Source: TMED8 sp038125725 (lineage in GTDB: Bacteria; Pseudomonadota; Alphaproteobacteria; Rhodospirillales; Casp-alpha2). Taken from it: 15,125 nucleotides of DNA. Positions 1 to 5,129 of the stretch are shown here, in pieces. Location of the stretch: assembly GCA_038125725.1 (NCBI GenBank), contig JAYPEK010000074.1, positions 1 to 15,125 on the forward strand, given 5' to 3'. The position numbers and the translations under genes are program-made. The notes below the pieces were generated by a model. It worked only from the letters and a program-made list of their open reading frames with translations. It was not told the DNA's origin and did no database searches. Numbering within the stretch: position 1 is the first letter of the stretch; every line of letters starts with the position of its first letter.

Positions 1-8
1 TCCTCCCT
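1..8 (-). promoter_or_regulatory. Ribosome binding site for the next gene beyond the left edge
   Basis: The minus strand immediately after the stop of the 81-residue gene reads AAGGGAGGA. This is a near-perfect Shine-Dalgarno sequence, so a co-transcribed gene should start within about ten bases outside the window. It indicates that the FNR-box promoter upstream serves at least two genes. Confidence 0.6.
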
Positions 9-253
9 TAGGCAATCACCTCAATACGTCCCATGGGCGCTGACGGGGAACAGACGGTGGTCCCGCCCGCTCCGTCCGATGCGTGCTCGGCAACCACGCT
101 TTGGCCCTTTTTAAGGACCGCGAAGCCTGCCAAGACACTGGCGACAAATAGCAGCAAACCGTGTGCGTAGATTGCTGTATCGACGGCGTTGGCAGCCAGA
201 ATCAGCCCCAACACCGCAAAGCCCCCGACCGGGAGCCAAACCAACCCACTCAT
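8..253 (-). CDS. Small two-helix membrane protein, first gene of an FNR-controlled operon
   Basis: Encodes 81 residues. Residues about 4-22 (LPVGGFAVLGLILAANAV) and 28-47 form two hydrophobic segments joined by a short loop, followed by a polar tail from about residue 48, so it should be a small inner-membrane protein. ATG at 253 is preceded by a purine-rich AGAGG about 10 bases upstream. A perfect FNR box lies about 130 bp upstream on the same transcript side. The minus strand directly after the TAA stop reads AAGGGAGGA, a strong ribosome binding site for a further gene just outside the window, so this is an operon leader gene. In alphaproteobacteria, small genes of this type under FNR control next to fnr and hemN often precede ccoNOQP (cbb3 oxidase). 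That link is inference, because no cco gene is visible here. The biochemical role is unknown. Confidence 0.72.
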   Translation of the reverse strand: MSGLVWLPVGGFAVLGLILAANAVDTAIYAHGLLLFVASVLAGFAVLKKGQSVVAEHASDGAGGTTVCSPSAPMGRIEVIA

Positions 254-376
254 AATTTAAGACCTCTTTCGTCGTCTGGTGACGTAATTCTTGGAGTTAT
301 TCGTTGTGAGTACGAACAAAATTCCCATCCCTCCAAGAGGATGTCCGTAACCTATGTCACAATACCCGAAAAATGA

Positions 377-390
377 TTGATGTGGATCAA
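377..390 (-). promoter_or_regulatory. FNR box (TTGATgtggATCAA)
   Basis: A perfect 14-bp FNR/FixK consensus palindrome; the symmetry extends one further base on each side (A and T). Its centre at 383.5 predicts, for a class II activated promoter (box at -41.5), a minus-strand start near 342. The expected -10 position, 354-349, reads TAGGTT, which is a weak hexamer as is common for activator-dependent promoters. The predicted leader to the ATG at 253 is about 89 nt. The fnr gene ends at 425 on the same strand, so the box serves the leftward small membrane protein operon. Confidence 0.85.
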
Positions 391-424
391 TGTTACCAAC
401 AAAAGGTCGGTACAGCAGAATCGC

Positions 425-1177
425 TCAATATCCCTCGGCCATCTCCGAAAGCGAGGCGGGATCGACAATGGTGATGCGGCGGTCGGAATTGAGCGCGATA
501 ATGCCGCTCTGCTTGAGCCGCGTCAGGGTACGGCTGACGGTTTCCGTGGTCAGGCCCAGGTAATCGCCGATGTCGTTGCGGCTCATGGGGATTTCCAGCG
601 GCCGGGTCGGCAGTTCCAGGCGCTCGGCGCGGCGGTGCAGCATGGTCAGGAACGACGCGATCCGCTCTTTCGCCGACTTGCGGCCGAGCAATAGCATCTG
701 GTTGTGGGCTTCCGCCAACTCGTGCCGCGAGATTTCCAGGAGCCGACTTTCCAGCTTCGGCAGATCCGTGAACAGTCGCTCGAGCTTCGTGCGCTTGAAC
801 TTGCAGAGCGTCGCGTCGGTGATCGCTTCGGCGGTGTGCACGTACTCCTTCTCCGACGCCAGGCCGAGGAAGTCGCCCGGGAACACGAACCCGGTGATCT
901 GCCGGCGGCCGTCGGGCAGCAGCTTGTAGAGCTTCATGAAGCCGGCCGTCAGGTTGTAGACGTAGTCGGCCTGTTCACCCTCGTCGTAGGCGGCGGCACC
1001 GTGCGGCAACTGCACGTCCATGCTGATGTCGTTAAGTAAGCGAAGCTCGTCGTCGTCGAGCGCCGAACAGAGCGCCAGGTCCCGGATCGGGCAGGCGGCG
1101 CAGGGCGATTCCCGCTCCGCCGACCGCTTCACGGGGTCGGGCAGGCGCACCACGTTCGAGGACCCGTCTGACGACAT
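425..1177 (-). CDS. fnr: FNR-family oxygen-sensing transcriptional regulator (FnrN/FnrL type)
   Basis: A Crp/Fnr regulator of 250 residues. An N-terminal cysteine cluster C26-X2-C29-X7-C37 plus a central C125 gives the four ligands expected for an O2-labile [4Fe-4S] cluster. The CX2CX7C spacing is typical of alphaproteobacterial FnrN/FnrL rather than E. coli FNR. A cyclic-nucleotide-binding-like fold spans about residues 45-140, with a dimerisation helix near 140-170. The winged helix (about 168-245) has the recognition helix TTETVSR, whose E212, S215 and R216 match FNR residues reading TTGAT half-sites. The protein should therefore recognise the three boxes in this window. Two start codons are possible: the ATG at 1183 abuts the AAGGAG motif with no spacing, whereas the ATG at 1177 sits six bases after it and is preferred. 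It is downstream of usp in the same direction, but two hairpins separate them. No FNR box is seen in its own upstream region. Confidence 0.96.
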   Translation of the reverse strand: MSSDGSSNVVRLPDPVKRSAERESPCAACPIRDLALCSALDDDELRLLNDISMDVQLPHGAAAYDEGEQADYVYNLTAGFMKLYKLLPDGRRQITGFVFPGDFLGLASEKEYVHTAEAITDATLCKFKRTKLERLFTDLPKLESRLLEISRHELAEAHNQMLLLGRKSAKERIASFLTMLHRRAERLELPTRPLEIPMSRNDIGDYLGLTTETVSRTLTRLKQSGIIALNSDRRITIVDPASLSEMAEGY

Positions 1178-1183
1178 CGCCAT

Positions 1184-1189
1184 CTCCTT
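1184..1189 (-). promoter_or_regulatory. Ribosome binding site AAGGAG that decides the fnr start
   Basis: The minus strand reads AAGGAG, then ATG GCG ATG. The first ATG touches the site and cannot be served by it. The second, at 1177, has a normal six-base spacing. Confidence 0.7.
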
Positions 1190-1217
1190 GTTCCGCCCAC
1201 AGCACGGCGGCGGGCGG

Positions 1218-1275
1218 CCCCTCCCGAGGGGATGCCGAACTCTACCATGGCGACTCCCGGGTTGGAAAGTCGCCA
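1218..1275 (-). terminator. Two hairpins between usp and fnr
   Basis: A perfect 8-bp inverted repeat, TGGCGACT (1248-1255) and AGTCGCCA (1268-1275) with a 12-nt loop, begins ten bases after the usp stop codon. A second small hairpin, CCCCT-CCCG-AGGGG, occupies 1218-1231. Neither is followed by a U-run on the minus strand, so they may attenuate or stabilise the usp transcript rather than fully terminate it. Confidence 0.4.
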
Positions 1276-1284
1276 GGGCTGGGC

Positions 1285-2151
1285 TCAGTGAGCCAGAAAC
1301 AGGGCCTGACCGGGGTCTTTCAGCATGTCGCGGGTGACGCCGCCGAACAGGAACTCGCCAATCACGCTATGGCCGTAAGCACCCATGATGGTGACGTCGG
1401 CGCCGAAGGCCTGCAGTTCCTGACCGAGCGCGTCGGCGACGGAACGCTCGCCACGGGCGACGGCGCGGATTTCCGGATCGACGCCATGGCCGCGCAGATA
1501 GACGGCAAGGTCGTCGAGGCCATTGCCGCCGGCCCCGTCGCCAACCGACACGACCGCGACCCGCCCAGCCGATTCCAGGATCGGCAGCGCCGCGCTGAGG
1601 CTGCGGGACGCCTCGCGCGAGCCGTCCCAGGCGATGGCCACGGCGACGCCGTCAATGGCCAGGCCGCGATCTCCGGCGATCAGCACCGGGCGTCCGGTGT
1701 CGAACAGGGCCGCCTCCAGCGCCGCCGAATCGACGCCGCCGTCGCCGGCGTCGGGCCGGCCCAGCACGATCAGGTCGACCAGCCGGCCGTGCCGGGCGAT
1801 CTCCGGGTTGTCGTGGCCGCTGACCAGGCGCCAGGCGAAGCTGGCGATGGCGATGCGCTCGTCGTCCGCATTGACGATCTTCAGCCCGGCGTCGACGCAA
1901 TGCGTCTGGAACAGCGCCCGGGCGATATCGGCGCGGGCGCGGACGTCGGCTTCCAGGTCGTCGGCGAGCTGGGCGGCGCCGGCGGCGCCAATGGCGTCGG
2001 GCACCGCCGGCACCAGCGGCTCGATCGGCGGCTCCACGTGCAGCACCTCGACATGGGCGCCGAAGGCCAGGCCGACGCGGATGGCGGCGAGCAGCGCCTG
2101 CTCGCTTTGCGATCCCCCATCGACCAGTGCGAGAACGGAACGAATGGTCAT
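1285..2151 (-). CDS. Tandem universal stress protein (UspA family)
   Basis: A 288-residue protein made of two Usp domains (about 1-145 and 150-288), a common cytoplasmic arrangement. The first domain opens with SVLALVDGG, a strand and loop typical of Usp. The second carries the nucleotide-binding signature G257-X2-G260-X9-G270, within GAYGHS...FGGVT. The usual final G-S/T is G-G-V-T here, so ATP binding is likely but not certain. The first domain lacks this signature and is probably a non-binding partner. The start ATG follows CGGGGA. Upstream there is a one-mismatch FNR box correctly spaced from a TATATC-like -10, and a perfect box further upstream, so induction under low oxygen is expected. 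Usp proteins of this kind in proteobacteria often sit in FNR/Dos-type regulons and support survival during respiratory arrest; the exact client here is unknown. Confidence 0.94.
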   Translation of the reverse strand: MTIRSVLALVDGGSQSEQALLAAIRVGLAFGAHVEVLHVEPPIEPLVPAVPDAIGAAGAAQLADDLEADVRARADIARALFQTHCVDAGLKIVNADDERIAIASFAWRLVSGHDNPEIARHGRLVDLIVLGRPDAGDGGVDSAALEAALFDTGRPVLIAGDRGLAIDGVAVAIAWDGSREASRSLSAALPILESAGRVAVVSVGDGAGGNGLDDLAVYLRGHGVDPEIRAVARGERSVADALGQELQAFGADVTIMGAYGHSVIGEFLFGGVTRDMLKDPGQALFLAH

Positions 2152-2181
2152 GTTTCCCCGAGTTTTTCTCTGTTGTTGTCC

Positions 2182-2203
2182 CTTGTGATCTTTCTTGTGA
2201 TCT
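2182..2203 (-). repeat. Two direct copies of a 10-bp sequence in the usp leader
   Basis: CTTGTGATCT occurs at 2182-2191 and again at 2194-2203 on the plus strand, a period of 12 bp. Both copies lie in the predicted untranslated leader of usp, downstream of the predicted start near 2207. Each contains TGTGA, which resembles a CRP half-site, but the copies are in direct rather than inverted orientation. The function is unknown. Confidence 0.6.
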
Positions 2204-2241
2204 CCTTGCCGCGATATAACCGGGCGGCGGTGATGCGGGCC

Positions 2242-2255
2242 TTGACATGAATCAA
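2242..2255 (-). promoter_or_regulatory. FNR box for usp (TTGACatgaATCAA, one mismatch)
   Basis: Nine of the ten specified bases match TTGAT-N4-ATCAA. With the centre at 2248.5 at -41.5, the predicted minus-strand start is near 2207. The expected -10 window holds TATATC (2218-2213), in good register, giving a leader of about 56 nt before the usp ATG. Confidence 0.75.
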
Positions 2256-2294
2256 CGTATATTCACGAATGCGAATCTGTTTGCGCCGATCCAC

Positions 2295-2308
2295 TTGATC
2301 TCCATCAA
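2295..2308 (+). promoter_or_regulatory. FNR box for hemN (TTGATctccATCAA)
   Basis: A perfect FNR consensus palindrome between the divergent usp and hemN genes. Its centre (2301.5) is only 42 bp from the hemN ATG at 2344. A class II position of -41.5 would put transcription initiation at about 2343, with TAGAAC (2331-2336) as the -10 element. The hemN message would then start essentially at its start codon. The same box could act as an upstream site for usp. Confidence 0.85.
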
Positions 2309-2343
2309 GGCGAGATGCCTGCCTGACGCGTAGAACCGAGGCC

Positions 2344-3693
2344 ATGACCACCGATCTTCTGCAACGCTACGGCGGCGCCGTGCCGCGCTATACCTCCTAT
2401 CCCACGGCGCCGCATTTTCATGACGGCGTCAGCGCCGCGGCCTACGGCGGCTGGCTGGCGGCGCTGCCGGCGGAGCAGCCGGTATCGCTCTATCTGCACG
2501 TGCCGTTCTGCCAGCGCATGTGCTGGTACTGCGGCTGCCATACCAAGGTGGTCGGCCGCTACGAACCGATCCACGACTATGCCGAGACCCTGGCCCGCGA
2601 GGCCGATCTGGTCGCCGACGCGGTTCCGGGCCGGCTCCGAGTGTCGCACCTGCATTTCGGCGGCGGCTCGCCGACGACGCTCTCGGAAGACGATTTCCGC
2701 ATGATCATGGCGCGCCTGGGCCAGCGCTTCGACTTCGCCCCCGACGCCGAGCTCGCCGTCGAGATCGACCCCCGCACCATGACCGACGCCATGGCAGAGG
2801 CCCTGGCGGTGAGCGGCATCAACCGCATCAGCTTCGGCGTCCAGGACTTCAACGCCAAGGTCCAGGAAGCCATCAACCGGGTGCAGAGCTTCGAGGACAC
2901 CAAGGCTGTCCTCGACATCCTGCGCCGCCATGGCATCAATTCGGTCAACCTGGACCTGATGTACGGCCTGCCGCACCAGGGCGTGGCGGACGCCGAGCGC
3001 ACCGTCGATCTGGCCGTCGATCTGGGCCCCGACCGCCTGTCGGTGTTCGGCTATGCCCACGTGCCATGGATGAAGACGCACCAGAAGATGATCGACGAAG
3101 CGGCGCTGCCGGGTGCGGCCGCGCGTTTCGAGCAGGCCGAGGCCGTGGCCAGGCGCCTGGCCGAGCACGGCTACGTGCGCATCGGCCTCGACCATTTCGC
3201 CCGCGCCGACGACCCGATGGCCAGGCATCTGGAGGCCGGCGAACTGCGCCGCAACTTCCAGGGCTACACGACGGACCAGGCCTCAAGCCTGATCGGCATG
3301 GGCGCATCGGCGATCGGCTCGTTGCCGCAGGGCTACGCGCAGAACGCGCCCTCCATCCGCGCCTGGCGCCGCGCCATCGACGCCGGCAGTTTCGCCGTTG
3401 AGCGCGGTCTCGAGCTCGACGCCACCGACCGGCTCCGGCGCGATATCATCGAACGGCTGATGTGCAACCTGCATGTAGACCTGGCGCCTTACGAGACCAA
3501 GGATGGTGCCCCCGACGACGGTTTCGCCGCCGAGCGCGCGCGGCTTTTGCCGATGGCCGACGACGGATTGGTCAACCTGGACGGCGACCATGTCGAGGTG
3601 ACGGAAGCCGGGCGGCCCTTCGTGCGCTCGGTCTGCGCGGTGTTCGACACCTACCTGCAAACCGGCAAGGGCAGGCACTCGGCGGCTGTTTGA
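2344..3693 (+). CDS. hemN: Oxygen-independent coproporphyrinogen III oxidase (radical SAM)
   Basis: Converts coproporphyrinogen III to protoporphyrinogen IX without O2, supplying heme under low oxygen. The 449-residue length is normal for bacterial HemN. The N-terminus carries the family signature PRYTSYPTAPHF (residues 14-25). The radical SAM cluster motif is C56-X3-C60-X2-C63, followed by G-C65 as in true HemN. A glycine-rich SAM-binding motif reads FGGGSPT, and SFGVQDFN follows further on. Together these separate it from HemW-like paralogues. The start fits family alignments from memory; the only upstream in-frame ATG, at 2314, meets a stop after three codons. GAGG lies only two bases before the ATG, too close for normal use, consistent with a leaderless or near-leaderless message. 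It is divergent from usp and controlled by the perfect FNR box. Confidence 0.98.
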   Translation: MTTDLLQRYGGAVPRYTSYPTAPHFHDGVSAAAYGGWLAALPAEQPVSLYLHVPFCQRMCWYCGCHTKVVGRYEPIHDYAETLAREADLVADAVPGRLRVSHLHFGGGSPTTLSEDDFRMIMARLGQRFDFAPDAELAVEIDPRTMTDAMAEALAVSGINRISFGVQDFNAKVQEAINRVQSFEDTKAVLDILRRHGINSVNLDLMYGLPHQGVADAERTVDLAVDLGPDRLSVFGYAHVPWMKTHQKMIDEAALPGAAARFEQAEAVARRLAEHGYVRIGLDHFARADDPMARHLEAGELRRNFQGYTTDQASSLIGMGASAIGSLPQGYAQNAPSIRAWRRAIDAGSFAVERGLELDATDRLRRDIIERLMCNLHVDLAPYETKDGAPDDGFAAERARLLPMADDGLVNLDGDHVEVTEAGRPFVRSVCAVFDTYLQTGKGRHSAAV

Positions 3694-3697
3694 TCGA

Positions 3698-3840
3698 GCC
3701 CCTCAGGCGCCGGGCGCGTTTCTCCGAAACGCTTGGCTTGTTGATTTGGCCCCTCAGGCGCCGGGCGCGTTTCTCCGAAACGCTTGGCCTGTTGTTTTGG
3801 CCCCTCAGGCGCCGGGCGCGTTTCTCCGAAACGCTTGGCT
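3698..3840. repeat. Tandem array of a 51-bp hairpin repeat (2.8 copies)
   Basis: Copies lie at 3698-3748, 3749-3799 and 3800-3840 (the last is truncated). The first two differ at only two positions. Each unit contains the perfect inverted repeat GCGTTTC-TCC-GAAACGC (first copy 3716-3732) after a GC-rich GGCGCCGGGCGCG segment. The array starts five bases after the hemN stop codon. Because 51 is a multiple of three, the array is open on both strands and looks like a repetitive peptide, but it is better read as non-coding, of the REP/intergenic palindrome type. A transcription-terminating or mRNA-stabilising role for hemN is plausible. Confidence 0.85.
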
Positions 3841-3875
3841 GGCGGGCCATGGGGCCCGGCGCGCAGTCGCGCTTG

Positions 3876-3896
3876 CCAAGCCCGTGCCGGGCTTGG
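3876..3896. terminator. 9-bp perfect hairpin between hemN and the DUF1244 gene
   Basis: CCAAGCCCG (3876-3884), loop TGC, CGGGCTTGG (3888-3896), followed on the plus strand by TT. It sits between convergent genes, 17 bases beyond the stop of the minus-strand DUF1244 gene, so it could serve both directions. There is no proper U-tract on either strand. Confidence 0.5.
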
Positions 3897-3912
3897 TTAA
3901 ACCGCCATCAAC

Positions 3913-4230
3913 CTAGTTATGCCCGCTGATTTCGGCGTGCAGCGGCTTGGTTTCCTCGAACTTCTGCATCTGCTCTTCGGAGGCCTTTTCCTGGTACTTC
4001 TCTTTCCACTCGGCGTAGGGCATGCCGTAGATGGCTTCCCGCGCCTCGTCGTCGGTGATCTCGACGCCGCGCACGTCGGCTTCGGCCTTGTACCATTTCG
4101 ACAGGCAATTGCGGCAGAACCCGGCGGTATTCATGATGTCGATGTTCTGCGCGTCGGTGCGCTTCTGCAGATGCTTGATCAGGCCGCGAAAGGCGGCGGC
4201 CTCGAGTTCGATGCGGGTCTGGTCGTCCAT
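3913..4230 (-). CDS. DUF1244 family protein
   Basis: A 105-residue cytoplasmic protein matching the DUF1244 family found across alpha- and gammaproteobacteria; the family function is not established. Recognisable segments are the N-terminal AAAFRGLIKHLQKRTDAQNI, the conserved MNTAGFCRNCLSKWY block with C39-X2-C42, and the YGMPYAEWKEKYQ block near residues 68-80. The CX2C pair could bind metal or be redox-active, which is inference. The start is ATG at 4230, preceded by GGGAGGGAAAGC, a strong ribosome binding site about seven bases away. The reading frame stays open upstream to 4389, but that extension is AT-rich, lacks family similarity and contains the probable promoter. The gene is convergent with hemN and lies 320 bp downstream of the DUF2478 gene. 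Confidence 0.94.
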   Translation of the reverse strand: MDDQTRIELEAAAFRGLIKHLQKRTDAQNIDIMNTAGFCRNCLSKWYKAEADVRGVEITDDEAREAIYGMPYAEWKEKYQEKASEEQMQKFEETKPLHAEISGHN

Positions 4231-4550
4231 GCTTTCCCTCCCTGGCGGTGATGGGTCTTGTTCTTGGATATAAGGCGCCCAGCGTCGGTTGGCCAGCCCC
4301 GGCACGGTGTGGCACTCGTGACGAAATTTCACGGGTTGGAAGCTATTGATTTCAAACGAATTCGAAAAAAAACTGTGGAACGAACCCAATTTTTCCAGGA
4401 CTGAATAAACGCCTTCGATCGCGCTGTCGGGCCGATCCCATTCTGATTCACGATGTCCAATAGCGGGCCGTCGCGGCGCCGGCCGCGATACCGTCGCGCA
4501 CTGTAGCCGGCCATTTCTGAAAAGTCAATAAATTCCTATTTAAAGGAATT
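4231..4550. other. 320-bp intergenic stretch between the DUF2478 and DUF1244 genes
   Basis: Noticeably AT-richer than its neighbours at 4320-4400 and 4505-4555. On the minus strand it holds, in order: a 7-bp AT-rich inverted repeat overlapping the DUF2478 stop (4530-4536 and 4545-4551), a sigma70-like promoter (4500-4528), a 7-bp GC hairpin with a tetraloop (4471-4488), a weak 5-bp stem (4376-4380 and 4393-4397) just before eight consecutive T (4372-4365), and a TATATC sequence (4272-4267) that could be a -10 element for the DUF1244 gene. No convincing protein gene is present. The region is either a long leader with an internal stop point or a short non-coding RNA gene upstream of the DUF1244 promoter. 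Confidence 0.5.
4500..4528 (-). promoter_or_regulatory. Sigma70-like promoter TTGACT-N17-TACAGT
   Basis: On the minus strand TTGACT (4528-4523, five of six consensus bases) is separated by exactly 17 bp from TACAGT (4505-4500, four of six). An A at about 4494 would be the start site. The direction leads toward the DUF1244 gene, but 264 bases before its ATG, so either a long leader or a separate small transcript is implied. Confidence 0.45.
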
Positions 4551-5123
4551 TCAATAATCGCCTCCGACCCCAGCCCACCAATCGCGGAAGCAATCCAGCG
4601 CGAAGCCGAGCCGCACGCCGAGCCCGCCGGTGCGGTCCTGCCAGGCGTCATAAGAAGTCTCCGGCACCGCCACCAGCATCGGCACGCCGGACGCGATGAC
4701 GTCGAGAATGTCGGAAGCCAGTCCTTCGCCCTCGGCTTCCTGGTGGCCGAACTTCTCGACGACGATGAGCTGCGCGCCCTCGGCGACGGCGCGGCGCAGC
4801 ACCTGCGTGGTTTCCGCCAGCGCCGCCGTGTCGAGCGAGCAGAGGTGCGATTTCAGCGTTTCCGGCGTGGTCTGGTTGATGACCACGCGTTTTCCGGTGG
4901 CGATGTCGATGGTGTCGATGCGGTCGCGCGAGCCGTCCGGATTGCGCACCACTTCCTGCAACAGGCCGCCGACCTTGATGCCAGCGGATTTCAGCTCGCG
5001 CACGAATTCGCCCAGCGCGTCGCCCCGGGGCTGGCGCGGCACATAGACGGCGGCGGCGAAGGGGGCGGGCAGGGCGGAATCGTCGCTGACATGGGCGGGG
5101 TTGGAGGGAGGAGAAGTCATCAT
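4551..5123 (-). CDS. DUF2478 family protein (THEP1-like NTPase-type fold)
   Basis: A 190-residue protein. The block VYVPRQPRGDALGEFVREL followed by IKVGGLLQEV, the segment SHLCSLDTAALAETTQVLRRA, and VVEKFGHQEAEGEGLASDI followed by VPMLVAVPE match the DUF2478 pattern. Members of that family are often found with molybdate transport genes and are related to nucleoside-triphosphatases. No Walker A GXXXXGK(S/T) is visible, so ATP hydrolysis cannot be assumed. An N-terminal extension of about 23 residues rich in Pro, Ser and Ala precedes the domain. The start is uncertain: GTG at 5129, ATG at 5123 or ATG at 5120. ATG 5123 lies five bases after AGG, which itself overlaps the stop of the upstream protease gene, so translation is probably coupled. 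No molybdate gene is seen nearby, so the partner here appears to be the protease. Confidence 0.82.
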   Translation of the reverse strand: MMTSPPSNPAHVSDDSALPAPFAAAVYVPRQPRGDALGEFVRELKSAGIKVGGLLQEVVRNPDGSRDRIDTIDIATGKRVVINQTTPETLKSHLCSLDTAALAETTQVLRRAVAEGAQLIVVEKFGHQEAEGEGLASDILDVIASGVPMLVAVPETSYDAWQDRTGGLGVRLGFALDCFRDWWAGVGGDY

Positions 5124-5129
5124 GTACAC

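Noticed and set aside
3698..3840. Possible CRISPR array
   Set aside because: The whole 51-bp period is repeated with no unique spacers, only 2.8 copies exist, and no cas genes are near.
3462..3929. Open frame of 155 codons with a repeated RRRARFSETLG peptide
   Set aside because: It overlaps hemN in another frame, and the repeated peptide arises from the 51-bp non-coding hairpin units. The opposite strand is equally open with a different repeated peptide.
4345..4358. TTGATttcaAACGA as a further FNR box
   Set aside because: The second half-site matches ATCAA poorly, and the neighbouring genes give no reason to expect FNR control.
4329..4514. Small minus-strand open frame of 61 codons in the intergenic region
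   Set aside because: Its start falls near the predicted promoter -10 element with no ribosome site, its composition is unlike a protein gene, and it overlaps the DUF1244 upstream region.
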